From NCBI GenBank assembly GCA_013368445.1, contig JAACJO010000003.1, positions 1,736,001 to 1,800,000 of the forward strand: a DNA stretch of 64,000 nt, given 5' to 3'. The notes beneath the pieces were generated by a model, which saw only the letters and a list, made by a program, of their open reading frames with translations, had not been told where the DNA came from and ran no database searches. This stretch comes from Leucocoprinus leucothites (Eukaryota > Basidiomycota > Agaricomycetes > Agaricales > Agaricaceae). Each line of letters starts with the position of its first letter. The stretch's first letter is position 1. The translations under genes and the position numbers were made by a program. This document shows, in pieces, positions 10,374 through 22,271 of this stretch.

Positions 10374-11718
10374 ATGCCAGAATTCAACGTTGAAACTGTC
10401 CCACCTAACCTCTTCGCAGTTCCAGACTTGAACTCCGAACGAGTTCCTAGTCTTCCTCCATCACGTGCCTTCTTACAGCCTTATTGGTCTCCACATATCG
10501 CTCATGAACTGATTACAACCGCTCAATCTCTTGTTAATCCCCGCGGAAAGGGTATTTATGCTACGGATGAGTCGCCTGACGTCATTCAAGCCCTTTTCGA
10601 CGGTGTTCAGGTGAATGATCACGAGGAGAGGGTGTGGACTGAAGCTGGAAAGAAGGAAAGAAGGAAGAAGTGGAGAGAATGTGCTTATAATGCTGTTCCA
10701 AGCGGTAAGCGCACGGCCATCTCACTAGTATGATATTTCCATGAGCTCATGGAATCCTTGGAATCCCGCAGAGTATATTTCTGGTGTTATCCTTTATCCA
10801 GAGACTTTGGTCGACTTCGGGCTTGCTCCAATTCTAGCGGCCAAGGGCATAATTCCTGGTGTTCGTGCCAACGGTGAACTCATGCCAATTCCCAGTTCGC
10901 CTTCAGAATTCATCGTCGAAGGTTTGGATGGATTGTTGGGCCGACTACAGGCAGCCCGGGCGGCTGGTGCTCGTTTCTCAAAGTGGCGGGTTACTATCGC
11001 TTGCACTTCAAAGGAACGAGGCTTGCCTACGCAAACTTCTCTTGAGCTACAGGCTGACACTCTAGGCAAATATGCGGCAATCAGTCAAGAGGCAGGGTTG
11101 GTTCCAATTGTGGAGCCAGATGTTGAGTTTTCTGAGGACGCGGATTTGGCAAGAAGCGCCGAAGTCCACGAAAAGGCAATTAGTATGATATATGATCGTA
11201 TGAGGACGTACAACGTGCTCCTGGAAGGTTAGTAAACCCAATAAACAGTATGATGAAGACGTTTAAGCCTCTTCCCGACAGGATCCATCATTAAACCTTC
11301 TTTCTCATTACCTGGGCTGAAATTTGCCAATCGGGATAAATACAAGCCTGAGGATATTGCTTTTGCCACGGCGACTGTCATTGCTCGCGCCGTTCCAACG
11401 TCCGTTCCCGGAGTCGCATTCCTTTCAGGTAGGTTGATAGTGAACCCTATGCACCTCACCTCTAACTCACGGCATCCAGGCGGGTTAACTCCAGCCCTAG
11501 CGACTCACTACCTCGCGGCACTTAATGCCCTCGTTAACTCATCTCAAGCTCCTTCTCCCTTCGCTAGGTTACCTTCTTTGACCTTCTCGTTTGGTCGGGC
11601 TTTACAGGGTGATGCTCTCAAGGAGTGGGTCAAAGGCAATGAAGAACAGACCAAGGTGTTGTTGCAGAAATGGTCCCAAGTTTGTTGGCGGTCGGCCCGC
11701 GGAGTAGTGTCGGATTGA
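10374..11718 (+). CDS. class I fructose-1,6-bisphosphate aldolase
   Basis: Four exons (10374-10704, 10772-11227, 11282-11428, 11480-11718) give 390 residues; class I enzymes usually have about 360. It would split fructose-1,6-bisphosphate into two triose phosphates through a Schiff base. Landmarks in order: GKGIYATDES (active-site Asp), SGVILYPETL, KGIIPGVRANG, VEGLDGL, FSKWRVTI (active-site Lys before Trp), GLVPIVEPD (active-site Glu), SIIKPS (the lysine matching the Schiff-base Lys of LLKPN in animal enzymes), VPGVAFLSGG and LTFSFGRALQ. All catalytic positions I can place are present. The gene has three clean short introns. Most fungi use the unrelated zinc-dependent class II enzyme for glycolysis, so a class I enzyme here is notable. 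No targeting signal is obvious. Confidence 0.93.
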
Positions 11719-11804
11719 GCGGACGATAACGATGTCGTCATCGTCAAGCAACCTGAAGAGTAAATTTTTTTTTTTTTAGAAAGAATTCCACTGTAATTAT
11801 GATG

Positions 11805-12641
11805 TCATGGTGATAGCCTGTCAATCTTCCACTCTGGATGTTCATCTGGAGAACCTTCGACTCGAAGGTATCGCACACGGTCATGCAAACGTGAAGGTTT
11901 TCCTGACCAGAACTCAACCTCGCTGCGATCAAATATTAAAAATCGCAGGTTTAAGTGGGGTCAAATGGCTTACCTCGGAATTACTCTCCACCCTCCCCAA
12001 AAATCGGGAGTTTGTACGTCGCCCTCCTTGTCGCCCTCTTTGACTCCAAACTTGTTTTGTACCTTTTCCAGACGCTCCTCGAGCGTGTTTTCACCAATTA
12101 CAATGCTCTGCTTGCTTGCCCATGCACCCAGTCTACTTCCAATAGGACGGCTCTGGAAGTACTCGCTGCTTTCCTCCTTCGAAACTTTCTCTACCTTGCC
12201 AACTATACGAACGGACCTGTGCACCTCCCGCCAATAGAAGACAAGTGCAGCATGAGGGTTGGCCAAAAGCTCGCGGGACTTCCGGGATGTATAGTTGGTG
12301 TAGAAGACGAAACCACGTGCATCGACCTGCTTGAATAGGACGATTCGTGCAGATGGAATGCCATTTGATGTAGCGGTTGACAACGACATGGCCTCAGGCT
12401 CCTGAACACCGCTATCTATGGCCTCCTGGAACCACCTGCGGAACTGTTCGATGGGAGATGGATGGACCGTCGACGGTGACAGATGATCATGTGTTTCGTA
12501 TTGGTAGTGAGGGAGGACTTTGATCTTGTCCGGGGAGGATGCGATGACAGCGTCCATTGAGATTTTGAGAGGGTGCGATAGACGGCTACGAAGGACGGGC
12601 AGGCGGAAGCGGGGAACTGGATAGAGGAAAGTCTTCAGCAT
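11805..12641 (-). CDS. PDX3: pyridoxamine 5'-phosphate oxidase
   Basis: Two exons, 12641-11974 and 11922-11805 (51-nt intron), give 261 residues. The enzyme oxidises pyridoxine or pyridoxamine 5'-phosphate to pyridoxal 5'-phosphate using FMN. Recognisable blocks are MSLSTATSNGIPSARIVLFK, GFVFYTNYTSRKSREL, ALVFYWREVHRSVRIVG, YFQSRPIGSRLGAWAS, FWGGWRVIPSEVEFW and the C-terminal RLHDRV motif that binds FMN and substrate. It is about 30 residues longer than the yeast enzyme at the N-terminus. That basic, Leu/Arg/Ser-rich start could be a mitochondrial signal, or translation could begin at the Met at residue 29. It converges on the aldolase gene and is divergent from the kelch-BTB gene. Confidence 0.93.
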
Positions 12642-13032
12642 ATCTTGTAAGTGGTCGGAGAATCCGTGACTCAGCCCGCCATCTGATTAACCAAGAGGAG
12701 CAAGCCACTTCGAATCCCACAGGCGTTGATCCTCCGCTCAGCCCTGCACTTGGTCCTGGAATTTCTGCATCTTTTCTGGCCGATTTTAGCACGAGTCAAG
12801 GCACTAGCATAAGAAGGACATTCCTGCAGTGTCCATCATGCAAGAACCTACCCTTGAACCAGGTTATGGGGCAGGTACGGTGTCGGCCGGAGGTCCGGAC
12901 TAATACCGTCCGGATCAAAATTCACATTTGTTTGTGTGGAAGCGCTTATCCTGTGCGTCGCTCTCCCGCCGTCGTTCGTGTCCTCTGTCTTCGCGCCCTC
13001 TCCTTTATTTCTTCTTGTTTTATGTGCTTGCA
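12642..13032. other. intergenic, divergent promoters
   Basis: This 391-bp stretch lies between the PDX3 and kelch-BTB starts. An ATG at 12839 opens a frame of about 20 codons ending in a possible donor (GTACGG), so a 5' exon for the kelch gene is possible, but no continuation with family-like sequence was found. No TATA box was recognised. Confidence 0.35.
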
Positions 13033-16000
13033 ATGCTACATTCTATCTACGATTTAACTACTCTCTGTCGCAAGACATCCGGAGATGTTCCTCCAAAGCT
13101 AGTTGTATGTCTCCTGCGTTCGGGCCCTTGGCGGCATGCATACTGACTGCTGTTCTCGACAGGGTGCTTCAACAACAGTTATAGGCTCCAAGATGTACCT
13201 CTTTGTGAGCTCTCTATTACTCTGCGCTCCCCATCATACCTTATGTGTTCATAGGGAGGCCGTCTTGTTACAGAGCGGCGAATGACATCCGACCTGTATA
13301 TGTTCGACCTGGAAACATTCGAATGGGAGTACATTCCGACACCTCCGGAAGATGACACTCCCCGACCTCGCTATTTTCATAGTACAGACAGCTGTAAGTT
13401 TAGTCGAGGAGAACCTCAAGCGCATGCTAACTTCAGTCAAAGGGAACAATTACCTTGTCCTCTTTGGCGGTATGAGCAATCGACCCGACTCCCCTAATCC
13501 TGAAGACCTTTGCGTCCTGAGTGACGTTCGCTTTTTTGATCTTGAAAGCCGGCACTGGCTGCCCGAAGAACCCTCCAATATTTTACCCGACGATCCTAAC
13601 GCGCCCCGAGCCCGATATGCACACCTATCATCTATTACTGCCAACCGTCTGTTTGTCATCGGGGGTCAGGACTTCTTCAACACCTGGCTCGATGACGTTT
13701 GTGTATACGATCTCACAAACAAATCTTGGGTGCAGAGACGAGAGTACCCGCGTCACTGTGGCACTTATCGCAGCGTTGCCGTCTCCTCGACTTCGACAGT
13801 CCGCATTCCCCAGGACGAAATTCAATCATCCCATGCTTCTTCAATGCTTGGTCCATCAGGTACTCGGTTACAGATGGACAAGTCAACGCCATTGACAGAG
13901 GTTACACCATCAAACACTCTCACGCACTTACCCTTCACCGCCGAGCCAACTGATGAACACCCAAGCGAGATCTTTCTCTACAGTAATTATAATGTGAGCT
14001 ATCCTTACGCAAATTTTCTCTTACGCCTCGCTCATTGGGCGCTTCATACTTAGTTTACCGACGTTAAGCGAGAGCTAGAAGTTTTCTCGCCCCTGCCAGA
14101 CGCCGACTTCACGATTGATGACCGTTCTGAACAGATGACGGGCTCCACACTTCCCCCAGGCCTTCGCTTCCCTACGGGCGCCGTTCTCGGCACACATCTG
14201 ATCATTGCTGGGACATATCTGGCTCACAGCTACCAGTCGTTCTCAATCTGGGTGTTGGACCTCGTTACTATGACCTGGTCCCGCATTGACCCAGGAAAGG
14301 CAATTGAGTCTGGATCATGGTTTAGAGGGTGTTTATGGGCAGAAGGCAACAAGTTTCTCATCTTTGGCAATCGCAACGGAAATCTAGTTGATGATTATAA
14401 TCGTCGTTTGTTGAGTTGGGATCATGTCGCCGTTGTTGATCTCGAGGCATTTGGGATCTATCAGCCCCCTTCATTAAAGACCGATATCCGCATGCAGGAG
14501 CTTGGACTTGCAGCTTTGGAGGAAAGATCATTGGCGGACTTCGAGGTTGTTTGTGATGACGGTCGAAGAATCCCGTGTTCACGTAAAATCCTGGAGGAAC
14601 GTTGGCCGTGGTTCAAGCTCCAAAGGACACGGATGCTGCAACGAGCACAGGCGGCATTGAGCCGTTTGCCCAGTTCTGCTATGCATGCCGACCTCCCTGC
14701 TCTCCCAGGCACTGCGAGTGTGGAAGAAACTCAACTCGACCCCCGCTTAACTCCCCGTGCCCTGTTCTTATCAGAACCATGGCCAGTGACTATGGCTTTA
14801 CTACAGTACTTTTATTCCATGGCATTGATTACACCGCTTCAGCACGCCCCTGCTGTGCTCAGCCAGTTACTTATCCTTGGCGCAACATACCAGCTGGATC
14901 ATCTTGTTTCACTTGTAAAGCATGCGATGCATCGTGCTTTATCTAACTCAACGTCTGTGGGTGTATACGAGGTTGCAACTCTATGTAGTTGTAGGAGCTT
15001 GCAAATAAGGTCAGCAGCATTCTAGTCTATTTCCTGAAATTGGCGCTGAATAGTACGACGTAACAGAGCTCTCAAAACAGTCATGGTGTGTTCATACCTT
15101 CACTTTCCCGAAGAGATGTTTGATTAACACAATCTTCGTTGCAGTCATACACCCAGAAAAAGCCCTCTAAAACCTCACGCCACGATAAAGAAAACGGGAA
15201 CGACCGACATTCCGGCGGTCCTGGCAACGCGAACGGAGCAAACGGGAAAAATGGTGACTTCCAGGACGACGGCGGTCACTCGTCTCGACCCCGCGGGACA
15301 TCAGACGCACGTTGGAGAACTACGGGTCCAGTCAACGGCATGTCATTCGGTGAGTGTATACACAGTCAACATACCCTATAGCCCGAATTGAACATTAATA
15401 CCTCGTAAATTCCAGTTTCACGAGGTGGCAACGTCCTTCCGGCAACTTTGACGGGAGAGCATATAGGGGCTCAAGGAAACCGTGTGAACATCGCCGAATC
15501 ATCATCGACGTATCGCTCCTCGGGGTCCACATTTTCCCAATTAACTCAAATAAACACGCTTAAACCACAGTCGACCTTTGTGCCGGTGTCATCAAACAGA
15601 GAAAAACACATGGCTGAGGACGTTGGCAAAGCACACCATCGGGGCGTCTCATCCAAGAGTTCGGATGAGTGGAGTTTTATTCCTTCCTTACCAACTGCAT
15701 CCGGTCCTCAACAGAAGACCACCCCCACATTCCAATCGGTGCCGACAACACCTACCAAAAAGCGTGCGCTTCCCCAAAACGGGGCTACCGGTAACCTTAC
15801 GAGCCCGAAGATGCCGACTATTTCTCGCACATATTCCCAGCTGGCTACTACTCCTGCCCGTCATCGTCCTTCACCCATTTACACAGGCATTCCCACTGCA
15901 AATACTGGCAGAACTGTCGCTGAACAATTCCGTCACACGCCTAACCTGAGCTCCTCCAGCTCACAAAGTTCTTTCTCATCTTCCAGTAATGATCTGAAGA

Positions 16001-16476
16001 CGCCTATTACTCCATCACGACCCAAGAGACTGGAGGCAATGCCGAGGGTTGTTGACCCCTCACAAAATGGGAGTGCGAGTGATACGGACGACGGATTTAC
16101 TCTGGTACTGAACGAGGAAGAGGCGATCCATTGGACCAAACAAACATCGGATTTACGCCAACCCAGTCCCACGCGCCCCAGCTTCTCAGGGCAACATAAT
16201 TCAGACTCCTATTCTTATCCATCACCTGCATCTCACTCGAAACTACGTTTGCCAACGAAGTTCAAGTCTTCACCATTTAAATCGAGCAGCCAATCACCGA
16301 CGAGTCCCACCAGATCAGATAGTCAGAAGTGGAAGTTGAGTTCAAAGTCCGGTGGTCGCTTTGGTTTTGGTTCAGGTACCTCCAAAACCAGATCCCCTGG
16401 ATTCAGTCGCTCCCGATCGCAACAGCAGGAAGAAAGTGTAGCGATATATGAGGGAACCAGCAGAGTAGTACTTTAG
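13033..16476 (+). CDS. kelch-repeat/BTB protein, Ral2-like
   Basis: Eight exons (13033-13104, 13163-13204, 13255-13393, 13437-13993, 14054-15009, 15067-15085, 15145-15349, 15416-16476) sum to 1016 codons plus stop. Residues about 15-300 form kelch blades: GASTTVIGSKMYLFGGR, NYLVLFGGM, RLFVIGGQDFFNTWLDDV and NKFLIFGNRNG. A BTB-like region follows (ADFEVVCDDGRRIPCSR, then LLILGATYQLDHLVSLVK). The last 400 residues are disordered and Ser/Thr/Pro-rich. This order of kelch then BTB resembles fission yeast Ral2, a factor acting on Ras1; the Ras link is by analogy only. The start is chosen because MLHSIYDLTTLCRKTSGDVP runs straight into the first blade; an upstream exon is possible. Exon 6 is only 19 nt. 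Confidence 0.75.
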
Positions 16477-16580
16477 GATTTTTTCTTCCGTTGTTTGATA
16501 TCTGTATTGCTGATCATACCAGTCACTGTGTTGTATTTATCGGATCATATGCTTTGCATTATCAATTTTGGGCTATCTTG

Positions 16581-18504
16581 TCACAGGAAACCATCTATAG
16601 CATCACGAAAATCTGGAGTGGTTGGGGACGAAGTGAGGGGATCCTCATACACATCAACAATAAAAGGAAGAGCGCCTGTTGCGGGAATGATCGGTATCGA
16701 GGATCCAGAGGCAGCTCCTGGAAAGTTGCTTGTTGATGATGGTTGCTCAGAAACATGAGGTGTCAGATTCGAAGGTGGCGGGACAATTATATGATTGACT
16801 AGAGGAAAAGTTTTCAGTAATACGGCAGCGCGTTATTCGACAAAACTCACATTCACGGGCGTGACCTAATTGTCCGAACAAAACGTTAGTGAACCGGCCT
16901 CTCAACCGTTACGGGTGGCGCACCAGGATCTTTTTGATGAGTACATGCAGCACCTTCTGAGCAATCCGGGCGGCTGATGATATCTAGCCCTAAGAACCCC
17001 TTCTGTCGTTCACGAACCCACCAGCTCTTGAGACCCCAGAAGAAGATCTCCGCAGCGCACAAACGACAGATACGAGCGCGAGAGGGGGTTGAGTTCTGCT
17101 CTGTCGTCTCTGCAATTCTGTGGAGGTTGTTGAAGATGTTGGCTTCGATGAGTGGCCGGAAACCTGTCGGTTGAGATTGAAGGTGTGCGACAATCTGCAA
17201 ATCACAATGAGTGAATCGCCGCTTCTGGTGTAAAATGGAGCAAATACCTCGCGGTATATATGCGTCGGCGTCATGTTCTGCGCAGTCATGTAATCAATCA
17301 GATAATTAACCTCAACGGTATTATCGTCAAAGCATTGGAAGGAGCGAGGACTTTCGATGAAATCATCAAGCCTCCCTAAATCATGCGGCTGTTGGGCGAG
17401 AAGTGGCGCAGCAACACAGCGCCCCTGGACATTTATGCCACAGAAAGACACCAAGCACATGTCACATCTTGTCGTTGAAGGAGCACGGAGAGCCAACAGG
17501 GTTTCACTACGCTTGCTGTGAGCCGAGAAGAGGCACACAAGCCAAATTCTGTCCTTACCAGTTATCACAGTGTCCGTGGCCAGGTGGTAATCCATCATCG
17601 AGAGGCCAAGCGTGGTCAGGGTCGAGATTCGGGTCAGGAATGGGTTGGGGGCAAACCCATCCATAGGGATTCCCTCTTGAACAGTGTGGGCACGGTTGGA
17701 AATAGTCGGTATCGGGAAGGATGTTAGGTTCTGGTGATGGCTCTCGAGGCGCGGGTAGCTAAGAAAAACAATAAATATCATCAACGATCTCGAAAAGTCA
17801 CGAAAACTGACGCGCAAATTGCTGCCTAAATAAATTTCATCAGCTTGCTGCCGTTCTCGTGCGGTTCGAGCCTTGTGTGGCGCAGCACGTAGGAAGGCGT
17901 CGATCGTGCCCTGCAGTGCACGAAAGGGCGTCACGATCGTTGATATGCTTCGACACGAGGGACAGTTTGTTCCATTATTCTGTCGTAAATCGAGTCAATA
18001 TATGTAGTGGGAAGACCCATTGAGTCAAGCAAAAACTGTGACTCGTTCAACCCACAGACCAGGTGGGGCAATGCATGATCATGCATAGAGGGAATTACTT
18101 ACGCGAACCCAAAGAACGCAGCAGCTGAAAGGGATAGATCAATCACACGTATTGTAACCTCATGTTCGTAGTGAAGTCAGGGGACCGACATACCTGCCAC
18201 AAAAGAAGTGCTGACACGGCATCACAATTACAGGTCTGTAGACAAGCGCAGAGCAACAACCACATTGAAGTTCTTCCTCCAGCTCTTCTATAAGCTGAGA
18301 GCTCTGTGGGGGTTCTTGTTGGCATTGTATGTCACTGGCGTCCTCCCTGAGCCTCTTTCGACTCCCTTCGACTGCGAGGTCTTCTGGTGGGGATTGTGCC
18401 CTACGCTTCAGACTCGAGCTAGATGATGATGAACTGAGGACTGTCTGTGTTGTTTCCTCGTTCAAAATTGACGCGTTGATATGTGAGGTGTCCGTTGGGT
18501 CCAT
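16581..18504 (-). CDS. CHFR-like RING E3 ubiquitin ligase
   Basis: At least seven exons. An N-terminal disordered Ser-rich region with a basic patch (KRRAQSPPEDL) leads into a C3HC4 RING: CGCC, MPCQHFFCG, then SCCVLWVR on a separate 22-nt exon (18103-18124), then NCPSC. A cysteine-rich region follows (CPHCSRGN, HCDNC, CDMCLVSFCG, ARICRLCAAEIF), matching the Cys-rich domain of CHFR, a mitotic checkpoint ligase. The forkhead-associated domain that begins animal CHFR is absent. The C-terminal exons beyond 16888 are needed: splicing from GATCCTG (near 16920) leads to GHAREFNHIIVPPP and a Pro/Ser-rich tail ending in TGA at 16581. An apparent stop at 16886 falls inside an intron. Substrates are unknown. 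Confidence 0.72.
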
Positions 18505-18845
18505 TGTGGTTGAACAGAATGTAAGGGGAATAAGAGAACTGTGGCAGATAGGCTTCAAAGCTAAGTAATATATAGCAGACCTCGGAACGGACTCCTGCTT
18601 CCTTTTTTGGTCACGCTTTGATGCAATGTTGTTCCACACGAAGAACCGAGGACGACAACAAAGGGCGAGCTCGGTCCTGTATCAGATTATTAGCACTTAA
18701 TCAGTGCATACTGGGCAAATAAACCACGCCATTGCGAAGGGAGAGCTGTTTATTTACAAATAATACAAGGTTCGAGCTAGGAGATAAACATCATAAAATA
18801 GCCATACATTTACGACACAATACCAATTACAGGCCCCAAGTCAAA
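18505..18845. other. intergenic, no gene seen
   Basis: This 341-bp gap lies between two minus-strand genes. It must carry the promoter of the CHFR-like gene and the 3' untranslated region of the Zn2Cys6 gene. The stretch 18745-18830 is AT-rich. No ORF, repeat or clear TATA box was recognised. Confidence 0.4.
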
Positions 18846-21800
18846 TCATACCAGGCTATCAGAAGATGGAGAAGGTAGGGAAAAGTTAGGAGGAGGTGGA
18901 AGACTAACACCCGCAACGTAGCAAGCATCGTTCAGCCGTTCGCGGAGTAGATTATATCGATGACGTTGCTCTACCATATAAAAGCCATCAGTCACAATAA
19001 GGAGACAGCTAAACTATGAACGAACCTGGGCAAGGCCAGAGAGCTGACAGGCTGTATTCGGTCAAGTCAGTGGGAGATCCTGAGAAGGAAACTTCAAACT
19101 CACTAGTCGATAGGGGGCAGAAACGCCTTACAAACATCAAGTGCAACATATAAGGAATTATCGCATTCCCACAACGAAAGGGATCTTGATATCTGACTCA
19201 TAAACCAGAAAACAAAGAACGGTCGCCGTGCGAGAAGGTTGTTGGCGTTTCCCGTGATCAAGTGAAGGCCATGCATGAAGCGCTCTGCCACCACGGCTTG
19301 ATGTCGTACTGGGATTTTGTGAGCCGATTGTAACCGTTAGAAACTTCTGTACAGGTGACTCACGCCATTCTTCTGCCTTGTGTCGATGGAACGAGCCATT
19401 GGTATTTCTATCGAGGGGTTATAACGGGAATAATTCCAGAAATTGAACGGTCTTACGCGGTGACGAGGGGAATGTATCTCTGAAACTCGTAAGATATACT
19501 CATGCGAGTACTGTGGGCCAAGGTCATCGAAGTGCATGTCCAAGTAATATTCTATACTTACTTGAAGATGTATTCTCGTGCCTGATAAATAAAAGCACGT
19601 TCAATTGAGCAGGTGTGCTTGTTGAGCGCCGCTTCGAGCGCGTCTGCTTCCAGCCAAGCCTTTGTGGCAAATTGTGCTTTGGTCGCATCGCTTACACTGA
19701 GATCCGTCCTCATACGTATGCAAGCATGCCATAGCAAGAAACATCGGTCTTGTAAAGCCCATACTGTGTCCTTAGACGAGGTTGACAGTGAGGGTGATCT
19801 CGCAATTGATTCGCCAGAGAATAATAGGGCATACTGTGGTTTTATGAGTATGAAAACAGGCAAAATAGTGTGACTACTCACGTTGGCAGGATCAGCGATG
19901 AACAGATTCGGGGCATGTGTCCGGTGGGCTGTAGTATACGAGATGTGACCGGCAGCGGTAATCATAGCGCTCCAACACAACCGGCGAATACTCTCCTTGC
20001 GGATTTCGTTCTCGGACCAGGAATCATTCCAGGCAGGTGTGAGTGCCCACATTGGAGCGTGTTCACTCGCAGACGGCCAGTGGCACCCGAGAGTGAGGTC
20101 TCTACATGAACAACCAATTTCTGTGACAGGGTTTTGTCCAGGAGAAGAAGGAATGTAGCAAGGGTCCATTTGTCGTGCAGCCTGGCGAGACTCGTACATC
20201 GGTTGATAACCAAACCAAGGCGCTTCCTGTTGAGTTCGGGGGACAGCAGGGACAGTACCAGGAAGGAACATTGTCGCAGTGGGATCGTCAGCGTCAACAA
20301 GGGTCAATGATAAGCTGCGAATGATTGAGTCAAGCATGACCAGAGCCGAAACACAGCGTTCAGAGGAGTGTCTGGGGTGAGCGCAGACTTCAAAAAGAGC
20401 GAGCAGCTGATCCGTTAAACATCTCAACTTCTTGCAAAAGAAAAAAAGCGGAAAGCTGAACTTACCCAGGCAGCCTGTGCAAGCGTTTCATCTAGCCATC
20501 CAGCGTTAACGCTAGCCTCTAGAGCACCTTGCGCTTCATCTCTAAGGCGTAGGGCACGTTCCCTTCCTGGTTGCCCGATACCCACTTCAGAGCTTTGCCA
20601 AAAAGTGGACATGGCAAGGAGAGCAAGGACCAGGGATGGTTGCATTTCTTTCCTTCGTGCAGACTCAAAGAAATTACCAAAGAAGGTGGGTATATGAAAG
20701 AATGAGAACCAGTAATTGGAGGCTTTGAAAACAAACCGAAGATCGGAAGCGATGCCTTGTGCAGCTGCCTCTCTTTGACCGGGCGGCAAAGACCGAAGTC
20801 TTGTGGAGTTGGGCGACATATAAAGACATAACAAGGACTCCCACCACATATCGCGGGCAAATGACATCGGCGGCTGGCTAACCATTTCTGGGGAGTCTTC
20901 TGTTCTCTCACGTCCATCTTCATCAACCTCGGTGATATAGCCATGGCTTGCGATATCGAGCGGTATCATGCAAGCGCCTGATAGGCTTGGATCATCACTA
21001 TACGAGGAAAGCTGGAAACGAGAGTTAATGGCCCATTTACAAAGGTGCAGTCTGTTGTGCCACGCACCGATTGCCGGGCCTTCTGACCACGGATCAAGGG
21101 AGTCACACCCATCGAAACCGGACAAGATGGCATTCCATGGCAAGCACAAATGAAAGTCGAGCGAATTTGACTAGTGACCGTAGAATTGTCATACGAAGTA
21201 TTGTCGTCGGTTACGGTCGCGGGTGGAATTGCAAGCGCAGTCGGCAAAATGATAGTGGGCTCGCGTAATGGAGAAGAGGGCGAGAGCGAATGCAAGTTAC
21301 GGCCAATGCCAATGACACTTGGCTCCTCCGACGAGACGTCTTGCCTGCGACGTCGGCGCCGAGTTCCAAGCAAAGTGCTATCCAACTGATCTCTTACATC
21401 TCGGGCCATTCGCTGACGGGCGCCAGGTGTTTTATCAGGCCCTCTCCGCTTAGGCAGGGGATCATAGTTACATTCGTTATTACCAGTAGTTCGACGACTG
21501 CAATTGTGACAAACGGGTTTGGCGCCATCGCACCGAATCTTTCTGGTTCGACTTGAGATAAGGTCAGGATCAGTAACCATTCTCATAGAGATAGGAAGAC
21601 ACCAACCATTGAATGCAGGCTACGTAAACCCTGGCCCTTGGGTTTCCTTGAGTGGTTGGAGGTTGATCGGGAGCGAGCTCGATGCGAGGCCGTTCCCTGC
21701 GTTTCTTGGGTTTAAGAGAGTGCAAGGTAGAGTCTTGAGGCAGAAGAGTAGTTGCATTTCCACTGCTTCTGGACTCACGCGAGGTGCCTGAACCGTCGGA

Positions 21801-22271
21801 AACAGCAGAATTCGGCTCTTCGACCACTAGTGTAGAAGGCGTTCCACTTAACAACCCATCCACCTCTCCGGCCGGGATCTTGGAACGCTCCATGTGAGTT
21901 ACGGTGGACAGAACAGGACGCACAGGAGCCACAAAATCTTGCCTGAGGAGCCCACTTGAGGAAGGGGGCTCCGACTCAAATGAGTTTCGCCAATCATACT
22001 CTTGCGCACAAGCGAGTAAGGATCCACTGTCCTTCAAAGGTCCACAGTGTAAACGAGGGGGAAGGTGGGTAGAGGGTTGTATCATGTCCTTGTGACCATT
22101 TGAAGAGTAGCCTTGGGAAGCCACGGTCTGGGCAGGCAGGGCGCAAGGCATGGAGTTTTGAGAGGGGAAAGTATCCGATTGAGAATGAAGGTGCGGTCTT
22201 GGCATAGTGACAGTAAACATGGACGAAAAGCAGGTTGATCTGCCAGCAGGGAGTGAAAGGAGAGAGCACAA
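18846..22271 (-). CDS. Zn2Cys6 fungal transcription factor
   Basis: A long multi-exon gene. After about 220 disordered residues (exon ending at 21607) an intron splits the DNA-binding domain. Once spliced it reads CIQCRTRKIRCDG, KPVCHNCSRR, NECNYD, with spacing C-x2-C-x6-C-x6-C-x2-C-x9-C, an exact Zn2Cys6 cluster. A basic linker (LPKRRGPDKTPGARQRM) and RRRRRR follow. The middle region (about 19.9-20.9 kb), with helical segments such as MWWESLLCLYMSPNS and FHIPTFFGNFFESARRKEMQ, resembles the regulatory region common to these factors. The C-terminus ends LPSPSSDSLV with TGA at 18846-18848. The start is uncertain: ATG at 22271, or in-frame ATGs near 22220 and 22205. It is probably a nuclear regulator; its targets cannot be inferred from neighbours. 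Confidence 0.82.

Noticed and set aside
16886..16888. Apparent stop codon of the CHFR-like gene
   Set aside because: It lies in an intron (GTGCGC...CAATTAG). Splicing continues in frame into two further exons that end at 16581.
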